From an uncultured Actinomycetes bacterium (lineage in GTDB: Bacteria > Actinomycetota > Thermoleophilia > Solirubrobacterales > 70-9): a stretch of DNA of 6,552 nucleotides. The stretch spans positions 1 to 6,552 of the forward strand of contig CAMLHB010000133.1 in the NCBI GenBank assembly GCA_946479725.1. Reading direction: 5' to 3'. Shown here piece after piece: positions 1 to 5,757 of the stretch. The notes under the pieces are model-generated. The model made no database searches. It had not been told where the DNA came from and worked only from the letters and a program-made list of their open reading frames with translations. Every line of letters begins with the position of its first letter. Position 1 is the first letter of the stretch. A program made the translations under genes and the position numbers.

Positions 1-850
1 CGAGGCGGCCGGCCAGCCTCGAGAGCGCCGGGATCGTCCCCGGCAGCGCCTTGCCGGTACCCGCCAGCGCCCCCAGCGCCCAGTTCTCGAGCACGACGTC
101 GTTGAGGTAGGCGGCCGCCCGCCCGCGCGGTCGCGGCGGCTCCTCGGTGCGGTTGCGCTCCAGCACCAGGGCGCCGTCGTCGTAGGGGAAGGTGAAGAGT
201 TCGAAATGCTCGTGCGCCCCGGCCCGCTCGTCGAAGGACGCGAAGACCTCCTCGCGCGGGTGCGGCGCGTCGACCCGCAGCAGGGTGAAGGCGGGGACGC
301 AGCGCAGGGTGACGGCCGAGATCGCCCCGAGCGCCCCCAAACCGACCCGAGCCGCCCGCAGCAGCTCCGGGTGGGTGTCGGCGCTGAGGTGGCGGACGCT
401 ACCGTCGCCCAGGACCAGCTCGAGGCCCTCGACCTGGGCGGAGATATTGCGCAGGCGGGCACCGGTCCCGTGGGTGCCGGTGGAGATCGCCCCGGAGATC
501 GTCTGCCGGTCGATGTCGCCGAGGTTCTCCATCGCCAGGCCGAGGTCGGCGAGCTCCTGGTTGAGGTCGGCGAGGACGGTGCCGCCGGCGACCTTGACCA
601 GACCGCTGGCCGGATCGGCGTCCAGCACCCCGCTCAATCCCTCGAGCCGAATCATCGTCCCCTCGGTCAGCGCCGCCTCGGTGAAGGAGTGCCCCGAGCC
701 GGCGACCTTCACCCCCTGGCCGGCGGTCGCGGCGGAGGTAATCGCCGCGGCCAGCTCGTCGCGACTGCCCGGGCGCACGATCCGCGCCGGATGGCAGCGC
801 TGATCGCCCGCCCAGTTGACCCACTCGCCGCCGCGATCTCGCCTTCCCAT
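1..850 (-). CDS. FAD-linked sugar-1,4-lactone oxidase (L-gulono/D-arabinono-lactone oxidase family), 3' end outside the window
   Basis: This is the N-terminal 283 residues of a flavoprotein expected to oxidise an aldono-1,4-lactone or a related polyol with O2 or another acceptor. The N-terminal half is a VAO/PCMH-type FAD-binding domain. It has NWAGDQ at 12-17, a typical family opening, then GSGHSF at 51-56, whose His54 sits where family members attach FAD covalently. A second flavin motif, TISGAISTGTHGTG, lies at 117-130. From about residue 190 the sequence changes to the ALO-type substrate domain (HFELFTFP near 207-214). Family members are usually about 430-440 residues, so roughly 150 are missing beyond the left edge. 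The ATG at 850 is chosen because the family opening begins just after it. It lies 9 bp past the transporter stop, with the weak ribosome site AGGG overlapping that stop, so co-transcription is likely. The exact substrate cannot be read from this sequence; an alditol or other sugar-acid lactone oxidase is possible. Confidence 0.9.
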   Translation of the reverse strand, partial: MGRRDRGGEWVNWAGDQRCHPARIVRPGSRDELAAAITSAATAGQGVKVAGSGHSFTEAALTEGTMIRLEGLSGVLDADPASGLVKVAGGTVLADLNQELADLGLAMENLGDIDRQTISGAISTGTHGTGARLRNISAQVEGLELVLGDGSVRHLSADTHPELLRAARVGLGALGAISAVTLRCVPAFTLLRVDAPHPREEVFASFDERAGAHEHFELFTFPYDDGALVLERNRTEEPPRPRGRAAAYLNDVVLENWALGALAGTGKALPGTIPALSRLAGRL

Positions 851-859
851 CGGGCGACC

Positions 860-2026
860 CTAACTTGCGGCGGCGTGCAGCTCGCCCCCCGCCTGCATCG
901 CCCGATGCGCGTAGAGGACGGTGAGCACCAGCAGGAAGGCGATGGCCAGGCTCGGAAGCACGTTGCCGGCGAGGCTGGCGACTACCCCGCCGCCGACGCC
1001 GCCGATCACCTGGCCGGAGGCCCAGGCCATGTTCGAGAGGCCAGCGGCAAACCCCTGGTGGAGGCTGCTCGACTCGGCGATGTCGGAAATCAGGGTGAGC
1101 GCGGGCGCGAAGCAGAGGCCGGCGCCGAGCGAGGTGACGATCAGCGCCGCGAGAACGCCTCCGAGGGTCGCGGCGAGGGCGACGCCGGTCATCGCGACGG
1201 CGCAGATCGAGAGGCCGGCGACGTAGGGCTGCCGCCGCCCGACCCGGTCGGACATCCGGCCCGCCACCGGCGCCAGCATCGCCTCGAGCGCGGCCCCGGC
1301 GATGAAGCCGCCGGCGATCAGACCGTGGCCGCCGCCGAGGTCGTCGATTCGCAACGGCACCAGCACCTCGATCGCCCCGAACATCACGGAGGGCACGGCG
1401 ACGAAGGCGGCCGCCTCGAGCACTGGTCGGCTGACCATCGTCGCCAACACTTCGCGCAGTCCCTGCTGCTCGGGGGCGCGGGTCTCCGGCAGCCGCGAGG
1501 CGGCGATCGAGAGGACGATCGTGACCACCAGCACCGAACTGAAGACCGGCTCGGTTCCGATCGAGCCGGCGATCGCGCCGAGGGCCGGCCCGAGCAGAGC
1601 GCCGGCGACAGCGGTACCGAGCGCGGTGCCGATCACCGAGCCCCGTTTGTCCTCGGGCGACGAGCTGATCAGCCAGGTCAGCGCCCCCGACCAGATCAGC
1701 GCCCCGGCGATGCCCTGCACGAAGCGGGCGCCGTCGAGCAGGTAGATCTGGTTGGCGAAGCCGAAGACGAGGCTGGCGCAGCCGAGCAGGAGGAGACCGA
1801 TGATGACCGTGCGTCGCGGCCCCACCCGGCTGGCCACGTAACCCGCCGGCAGCGAGCCGAACAGGGTGCCGGCGGCGTAGGCGGCGGAGAGGACCCCGGC
1901 TTCGGCCTTGCTGAGGCCGAGCTGGTCCACGTATTCCGGAAGCAGCGGCGCGATCGCCGCGAAGAAAGCGACGTCGAAGAAGATCATCGCCGAGGCGAGA
2001 ATGAGCAACCTGCGCACCCCCTGCAT
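860..2026 (-). CDS. Major facilitator superfamily transporter, drug:H+ antiporter-like, 388 residues
   Basis: This is a complete inner-membrane transporter with about twelve hydrophobic helices, the usual length for MFS_1 proteins. TM1 begins almost at the start (LLILASAMIFFDVAFF, residues 7-22). The loop between TM2 and TM3 carries motif A (GYVASRVGPRR, 62-72). It recurs as GRMSDRVGRR at 256-265 in the second half, which shows the expected internal duplication. TM5 has an antiporter-type motif C (GALLGPALG, 142-150), which in the family marks proton-coupled exporters. The substrate is unknown. The open frame continues upstream through the tRNA gene, but the ATG at 2026 is the only sensible start: it places TM1 correctly, and no other ATG/GTG/TTG is in frame between it and the tRNA. 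No Shine-Dalgarno is visible before it, so it may be leaderless or weakly translated. The lactone oxidase follows 9 bp downstream, suggesting a two-gene operon, although a shared pathway is not demonstrated. Confidence 0.93.
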   Translation of the reverse strand: MQGVRRLLILASAMIFFDVAFFAAIAPLLPEYVDQLGLSKAEAGVLSAAYAAGTLFGSLPAGYVASRVGPRRTVIIGLLLLGCASLVFGFANQIYLLDGARFVQGIAGALIWSGALTWLISSSPEDKRGSVIGTALGTAVAGALLGPALGAIAGSIGTEPVFSSVLVVTIVLSIAASRLPETRAPEQQGLREVLATMVSRPVLEAAAFVAVPSVMFGAIEVLVPLRIDDLGGGHGLIAGGFIAGAALEAMLAPVAGRMSDRVGRRQPYVAGLSICAVAMTGVALAATLGGVLAALIVTSLGAGLCFAPALTLISDIAESSSLHQGFAAGLSNMAWASGQVIGGVGGGVVASLAGNVLPSLAIAFLLVLTVLYAHRAMQAGGELHAAAS

Positions 2027-2031
2027 ACAAT
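2026..2031 (+). promoter_or_regulatory. Possible -10 element (TACAAT) for the tRNA-Ser gene
   Basis: TACAAT matches five of six bases of the sigma-70-type -10 consensus. It lies 25 bp before the mature tRNA 5' end, which would leave a leader of about 18 nt for RNase P to remove. The -35 is poor: TGAGCA, with an 18-bp spacer, matches three of six. The element overlaps the start codon of the divergent transporter (2024-2026). This is inferred from sequence only. Confidence 0.35.
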
Positions 2032-2056
2032 CAGTGCGAGCAAGCCTGAACGCTCT

Positions 2057-2145
2057 GGAGGGGTGGCAGAGCGGTTGAATGCGGCGGCCTTGAAAGCCGT
2101 TAGGCCGCGTAAGCGGTCTCGTGGGTTCGAATCCCACCCCCTCCG
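2057..2145 (+). tRNA. tRNA-Ser, anticodon UGA
   Basis: This is an 89-nt class II tRNA. The acceptor arm GGAGGGG (2057-2063) pairs perfectly with CCCCTCC (2138-2144), followed by discriminator G2145. The anticodon stem GCGGC/GCCGT (2084-2088/2096-2100) encloses the loop CTTGAAA, with anticodon TGA at 2091-2093. A long variable arm forms a six-pair stem around GTAA (2103-2118), as expected for serine tRNAs. The T arm is GTGGG/CCCAC around TTCGAAT (2121-2137). The 3' CCA is not encoded, because the genome continues CTC, so it must be added by CCA nucleotidyltransferase. It reads UCA and, by wobble, other UCN codons. The left end lies only 30 bp from the divergent transporter start, and a channel gene follows in the same direction. 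Confidence 0.97.
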
Positions 2146-2198
2146 CTCCGATCGGTGCAGCGGCAGGAAAGCCGTGGCGGCGGCCGAACGACCAAGCC

Positions 2199-2930
2199 AT
2201 GGAAAGCGCTGGTAGGCGCGCCGATCGCCGTGAGGTCTGGCGGGGGCGCGCGGAGAGGGTCAGAGACGCCTTCGGCCTGGTCCTCGTCCTCGTCCTGCTC
2301 ACCTACGTGCTCGCCTCGCTGCTGGAAAACCACGGCTGGTCGGCGGTGGTCCTCACCCTGGCGACCAGCATCACCTCGATCGTCGCCCTGACCAGCTCCC
2401 ACGTCAGGCCGCGGGCCGTCCACGTCGCGATCTGGCTCTCGGCCCTGACCGTCCTCTTCGCCGTGACCGCGGCCGCGACCGGGGAGAAGACGCTTCTCAA
2501 CATCGGCTCGCTGATCCAGATCTGCCTGCTGGCGGTCGCGATGGCGGCGGTGCTGTGGAGGGTGGTCTCGAGCGCCGAAGTCGGCTCGCGGACGATCCTC
2601 GGCGCGATCAGCGTCTACGCCGTCCTCGGGATCCTCTTCACCTTCGCCTACGGGACGATTGACCGGATCCAGGGCGGCCCGTTCTTCGAAGAGGTGGCCC
2701 ATCCCAACGGCGGTGACTTCATCTTCTTCAGCTACACGACGCTGACCACGACCGGGTACGGCAACCTCGTCCCCGGCGGGCAGCCGGGCCGGATGATCGC
2801 CGGCCTGGAGATGATGCTCGGCCAGATCTTCCTCGTCACCCTGGTCGCCGGGCTGGTCAGCCTCTGGCGGCCCGGCGAGGCGCTGCGCCGCCGCCGCGAG
2901 CGCCGCGAGCCGCCAGCAGAAAACGTCTGA
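2199..2930 (+). CDS. Potassium-channel-family protein with TGYGN selectivity filter, 243 residues
   Basis: This is a probable inner-membrane cation channel, tetrameric by family precedent. A short basic N-terminus (residues 5-22) precedes six hydrophobic segments at roughly 24-42, 47-66, 74-93, 99-119, 131-150 and 198-222. Between the last two lies the pore loop, with FFSYTTLTTTGYGN at 176-189; TTTGYG is the K+ selectivity filter signature. No helix carries the regularly spaced arginines of a voltage-sensing S4. The protein ends in a short basic tail rather than an RCK/TrkA nucleotide-binding domain, so no gating ligand is evident. The residue after GYG is Asn rather than the commoner Asp. 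The open frame extends upstream to a GTG at 2121 inside the tRNA T arm, which is implausible. ATG 2199 is the only other in-frame start before TM1, although no Shine-Dalgarno precedes it. The tRNA ends 53 bp upstream with no obvious terminator between, so read-through transcription is possible. Confidence 0.88.
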   Translation: MESAGRRADRREVWRGRAERVRDAFGLVLVLVLLTYVLASLLENHGWSAVVLTLATSITSIVALTSSHVRPRAVHVAIWLSALTVLFAVTAAATGEKTLLNIGSLIQICLLAVAMAAVLWRVVSSAEVGSRTILGAISVYAVLGILFTFAYGTIDRIQGGPFFEEVAHPNGGDFIFFSYTTLTTTGYGNLVPGGQPGRMIAGLEMMLGQIFLVTLVAGLVSLWRPGEALRRRRERREPPAENV

Positions 2931-2934
2931 GGCG

Positions 2935-2957
2935 GTGCCGGCGCGAGGCGCCGGCGC
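2935..2957. terminator. GC-rich hairpin, likely bidirectional terminator between convergent genes
   Basis: GCCGGCGC (2937-2944) and GCGCCGGC (2948-2955) form a perfect 8-bp inverted repeat around a GAG loop. It extends to ten pairs with one G-U and one G-C pair. It lies 4 bp past the channel stop and 2 bp before the end of the convergent cyclophilin gene, filling the 29-bp gap. There is no T-run on either side, as is common in very GC-rich actinobacteria, so termination efficiency is an inference. Confidence 0.6.
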
Positions 2958-2959
2958 GG

Positions 2960-3421
2960 TTATGCCTCGTCGAGCTCGACCCGTTCGATCGTCTGCGGCT
3001 CGAGCGGCTTGTCGCCGGCGTCGGTCGGCACCGACTCGATCGAGTCGACCACATCCATGCCGTCGATCACCTCACCGAAGACCGTGTGCTTGCCATCGAG
3101 CCATGGGGCCGCGCCGGTGGTGACGATGAAGAACTGCGACCCGTTGGTGTTGGGACCGGCGTTGGCCATCGCCAGGGCCCCCCGCACCACCTTGCGGTCG
3201 TTGAACTCGTCCTCGAAGGTGTAGCCCGGACCGCCGCGGCCGGTCCCTTCCGGACAGCCGCCCTGGATCATGAAGTCCGGGATCACCCGGTGGAAGACGA
3301 GCTGGTCGTAGAACCCCTCCGCGGAGAGCTTGCGGAAGTTCTCGACGGTTTTCGGCGCGTCCTCGTCGTGAAGCTCGAGCACGATCGCCCCGGCGCTGGT
3401 GTGAAGGGTCGCTTGCGACAT
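2960..3421 (-). CDS. Cyclophilin-type peptidyl-prolyl cis-trans isomerase, 153 residues
   Basis: This enzyme catalyses cis-trans isomerisation of X-Pro bonds during protein folding. It is a complete single-domain cyclophilin. The signature [13 protein letters not shown] spans 43-55, with the catalytic arginine at Arg45 and pocket residues Phe50, Met51 and Gln53. NGSQFFI follows at 93-99, then the Trp107-Leu108 pair and His112 of the proline and cyclosporin pocket. Nothing appears to be missing from the active site. There is no signal peptide or lipobox, so it should be cytoplasmic. The ATG at 3421 starts directly at the first beta strand; the longer frame reaching into the upstream gene is rejected because its extra residues are non-homologous low-complexity sequence. 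The gene starts 10 bp after the stop of the large secreted-protein gene. That stop, TAG, is embedded in TAGGG, a weak ribosome site, which suggests co-transcription and possible coupling. A functional link to the secreted protein is not shown. Confidence 0.96.
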   Translation of the reverse strand: MSQATLHTSAGAIVLELHDEDAPKTVENFRKLSAEGFYDQLVFHRVIPDFMIQGGCPEGTGRGGPGYTFEDEFNDRKVVRGALAMANAGPNTNGSQFFIVTTGAAPWLDGKHTVFGEVIDGMDVVDSIESVPTDAGDKPLEPQTIERVELDEA

Positions 3422-3431
3422 GGCCCGAACC

Positions 3432-5654
3432 CTACCCACCGTGGACCCAGACGGTGACCGGGGGTGAGGATCCGGGCGCGTAGGGCCAGCGCTCCTCCGC
3501 CAGGGCGGTGGCGCGGAGGCGGATCCTCGCCTGCCCGCTGACATAGCGGAAGCGGTAGTGGGCGCGGAAGCGGCCGTGGTGGTCCGAGCGGGTGACGAGC
3601 ACCGGCCGCCAGCGGTGGCTCGCCTGCTCGAAGTACTGGATCGCGACCAGCTTGCCCCGGCGCGGGATCGGCGCCCCGCGGCTCATCACCTTGCCCCGCA
3701 GGCGCACCGCCTGGCCGGTCCTCAGGCTGGGCGGGGCGACGCGGAGGGAGACGCCGCTGCGGACCCGCAGCTCCAGGCCCGGCCGTGCCGCTGGCTCGAG
3801 GCCGCCGTCGCCGGCGAAGCTGACGGTGACGCGGCGCGAGGGACCGGGCGGCAGCCGCAGCTCGAAGCCGCCCTGCTCGCCGGTCCTCACCATCGCCGGG
3901 ACGAGCGAAGCGAGGGCGCCGCGGGACGGGTGCGAGGCGACCTGGACCTCGCGGTCGCCGATGCCGGCGCCGTCGGCGGCGCGGGTGAGGCGACCGCTGA
4001 TGAGCGCCGGCGCCCCGAAGGGGACGGTGAGCGAGTCGCCGCGGCCGTGGCCGCCCCGGAGCCGCGCGAAGAGACGCGACTTCGCCCGCGGGACGCGCGG
4101 CGGCGGCACCCGGCGAATCGCCATCTGGGTGCCGTCGGCCCGCAGCGTCGTCGTCGCCGTGTTGCCGGCCGCATCGGCGGCGTCTACCCGGAAGACGAAG
4201 GTGCCGGTGCCGAGGTCCGGCAGCGCCGCGAGCAGTTCGGCCTTGCCTTCGGCGGGGGCCGTGAGCTTCGTCGGCAGCTCGGTCCAGCGATCCTGGTCGA
4301 CACGCCGGTAGAGGATCTGCCCGCCCGCCGGGCCGGAAAGGGCGTCCGTGACTTCCGCCTTCACCTGCCCCTCGGGCTGCTCGGTCGCGAAGGCCAGCCC
4401 GGGGCTGATGTCGTCGAGCCGCAGCGGCACGGTCACCGCCGTGCTCGGCGCCTCGTTGCCCGCTTCGTCGCGCAGCCACAGCTGCAGCGAGTAGGCGCCG
4501 GTGGCCGGCACCGCGAGGTTGGCGAGGCTGCGGCGATCGCGGCCGGCGGCGAACCTTGCGCCGCTGTCGTAGCCGGCGTTGCCGACCAGCCGCCAGGAGG
4601 CGCCGGCGATCGGGCTCGCCGCTCCCTGGTCGGGGTTCTCCCAATCGAGGTCGAAGTCGTTGAGGCGGCGCCAGCCTTCGCCGCCGGCGAGGGTGACCGC
4701 CTTCGGGTGGACGGGCGGGTTGTTGTCGATCCCCACCGTGTAGATCGAGGTGCAGCGCTGGTTGCCGGCGAAATCGGTCGAGCAGGCGAAGGCCTGGTGC
4801 GAGCCGTCGCCGAAGACGGCGGTGTTGACCCCCTGGTGCGCCCAGGCTTCGCCCGGGCAGGGCTGCATTGCGGTCCCCCGCCACTCGCCCTCGATCAGCG
4901 CCTTCGCGCAGCCCTGCTCCGTGGACCCGATCCGGGTGCCGTCGAGGAAGCTCTCGGCGAGGTGGACGCCGCCGCCGAGGTCGGCCGACCAGATCGCGAC
5001 GTCCTGATTGCCGCGGCGCCAGCCGCCACCGAGCAGGTCGCCGCCGATCCCGACGTCCGGCGCGTGGTCGTCCTCGACGGTGATCGTCAGGCCGCGCAGG
5101 GCGGACCACGAACCCTGTTCGAGCGAACACCACTTGTCTTCGCCGCGGGCGCAGAGGAGCCGGTCCTCGAAGGCGGCGACGGGGGTCGGAAAGCCCTTGC
5201 TGAACTGCCGCAGCGCGGTGTCGGTGGCGCCGGCACTGAGGAAGGGCGAGAAGCCGCCCGCGGCGTCGATGCCGCCGAGCCGCTGCTCGATCCCGTCGTG
5301 GAGGGCATGCCACCAGGTGCCGCGGACGGCGGTGATGCCGGTGCCGGCCGGAGCCGTCCAGCGCCAGCGGGCGAAGCGGATGCCGGAGACCGTTCCCTGG
5401 CCGTCGCGGGTAAGGCTCTTGACGTGGACGCCGTCGAAGGGGTCGCCGCCGGCCGGAACGCAGAAGCTGTCGGGACGGAACTTGGCGCCGCCGGTGGTGT
5501 CGGCCCAGCTCGCGTCGGCGCCCGCGTACCAGCCGCACTGGGCGACCGCGTACTTTCCGGCCTCCGCCTTCGCCGCCGCCAGCAGCAGGATGCTGAGCGC
5601 AAGCAGCAGCCCCAGCGCCACACCTCTCCCCACGGCAAGTCTCGTCCCCGACAT
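3432..5654 (-). CDS. Secreted multi-domain protein with tandem Ig-like modules, function unknown, 740 residues
   Basis: I do not recognise a named family. Residues 1-32 are a signal peptide: Arg5/Arg10, a Leu/Ala-rich core at 12-28, and a likely cleavage after AEA at 30-32. No lipobox, sortase motif or C-terminal membrane anchor is seen, so a freely secreted or non-covalently wall-associated protein is likely. Residues 34-190 are rich in Trp, Gly and Asp and look like a beta-sandwich of lectin type (weak inference). Three Ig-like modules follow, each ending in D-x-A-G-N (294-298, 396-400, 494-498). A basic, proline-rich linker (about 512-540) leads to two more beta modules (about 546-632 and 634-738). 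All eight cysteines (40, 65, 168, 176, 249, 266, 291, 301) lie in the first 301 residues, consistent with disulfides outside the cell. No catalytic motif is evident; an adhesin or polysaccharide-binding role is possible. ATG 5654 is fixed by AAGGAGG four bases upstream and by the signal peptide. Confidence 0.88.
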   Translation of the reverse strand: MSGTRLAVGRGVALGLLLALSILLLAAAKAEAGKYAVAQCGWYAGADASWADTTGGAKFRPDSFCVPAGGDPFDGVHVKSLTRDGQGTVSGIRFARWRWTAPAGTGITAVRGTWWHALHDGIEQRLGGIDAAGGFSPFLSAGATDTALRQFSKGFPTPVAAFEDRLLCARGEDKWCSLEQGSWSALRGLTITVEDDHAPDVGIGGDLLGGGWRRGNQDVAIWSADLGGGVHLAESFLDGTRIGSTEQGCAKALIEGEWRGTAMQPCPGEAWAHQGVNTAVFGDGSHQAFACSTDFAGNQRCTSIYTVGIDNNPPVHPKAVTLAGGEGWRRLNDFDLDWENPDQGAASPIAGASWRLVGNAGYDSGARFAAGRDRRSLANLAVPATGAYSLQLWLRDEAGNEAPSTAVTVPLRLDDISPGLAFATEQPEGQVKAEVTDALSGPAGGQILYRRVDQDRWTELPTKLTAPAEGKAELLAALPDLGTGTFVFRVDAADAAGNTATTTLRADGTQMAIRRVPPPRVPRAKSRLFARLRGGHGRGDSLTVPFGAPALISGRLTRAADGAGIGDREVQVASHPSRGALASLVPAMVRTGEQGGFELRLPPGPSRRVTVSFAGDGGLEPAARPGLELRVRSGVSLRVAPPSLRTGQAVRLRGKVMSRGAPIPRRGKLVAIQYFEQASHRWRPVLVTRSDHHGRFRAHYRFRYVSGQARIRLRATALAEERWPYAPGSSPPVTVWVHGG

Positions 5655-5658
5655 CGGT

Positions 5659-5665
5659 CCTCCTT
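5659..5665 (-). promoter_or_regulatory. Strong ribosome-binding site of the secreted-protein gene
   Basis: On the minus strand this reads AAGGAGG, a near-perfect anti-16S match, four bases before ATG 5654. It decides that start against the much longer upstream open frame, which is a shadow running through the opposite-strand Mrp gene. It is the best ribosome site in the window. Confidence 0.85.
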
Positions 5666-5750
5666 CGCTCGATTGCGTACAGAGGTCCAAGGGCCCGGCG
5701 GCGGAAACTCTCCCCCCTTCGCGCCCCGAATCAACGGCTTTGCGAGAATC

Positions 5751-5755
5751 GGAGG
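5751..5755 (+). promoter_or_regulatory. Ribosome-binding site of the Mrp gene
   Basis: GGAGG lies only two bases before ATG 5758, which is shorter than the usual spacing of five to nine. It still supports that ATG as the start, since the conserved N-terminal domain begins within the next ten codons. Confidence 0.55.
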
Positions 5756-5757
5756 CG

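Larger units (their letters stand above)
5655..5757. promoter_or_regulatory. Divergent intergenic region, presumed to hold promoters for the secreted-protein and Mrp genes
   Basis: These 103 bp separate two divergently transcribed genes, so both promoters are expected here or just inside the genes. I could not find a convincing -35/-10 pair in either direction. The best plus-strand candidate, GAGAAT at 5744-5749 preceded by TGC, sits too close to the Mrp start to coexist with that gene's ribosome site. No clear operator palindrome was seen beyond the short GGGCCC at 5691-5696. Confidence 0.45.

Noticed and set aside
2057..2145. tRNA gene as a possible integration (att) site for a mobile element
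   Set aside because: No integrase gene and no second copy of the tRNA 3' end is present in the window, and the flanks are housekeeping-like genes.
206..2215. A 669-codon plus-strand open frame overlapping the oxidase, transporter and tRNA
   Set aside because: It lies antisense to two genes with clear family motifs and passes through a tRNA. Its translation is low-complexity Gly/Asp/Arg/His sequence typical of the shadow frame of GC-rich genes.
2281..2298. Short CCTCGT tandem repetition
   Set aside because: It encodes the LVLVL run of the channel's first membrane helix; codon bias explains it.
4034..4045. RGDS tetrapeptide (residues 538-541) in the secreted protein, resembling an integrin-binding motif
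   Set aside because: It lies in an Arg/Gly-rich linker where such a tetrapeptide is expected by chance, and nothing suggests a host-associated lifestyle.
3283..5538. A 751-codon minus-strand open frame inside the secreted-protein and cyclophilin genes
   Set aside because: It is Arg/Pro/Gly-rich low-complexity sequence in another frame of genes that have a signal peptide, motifs and a ribosome site. It is a frame shadow.
5744..5749. GAGAAT preceded by TGC as an extended -10 for the Mrp gene
   Set aside because: It would place transcription start at or inside the GGAGG ribosome site, and there is no -35 upstream.
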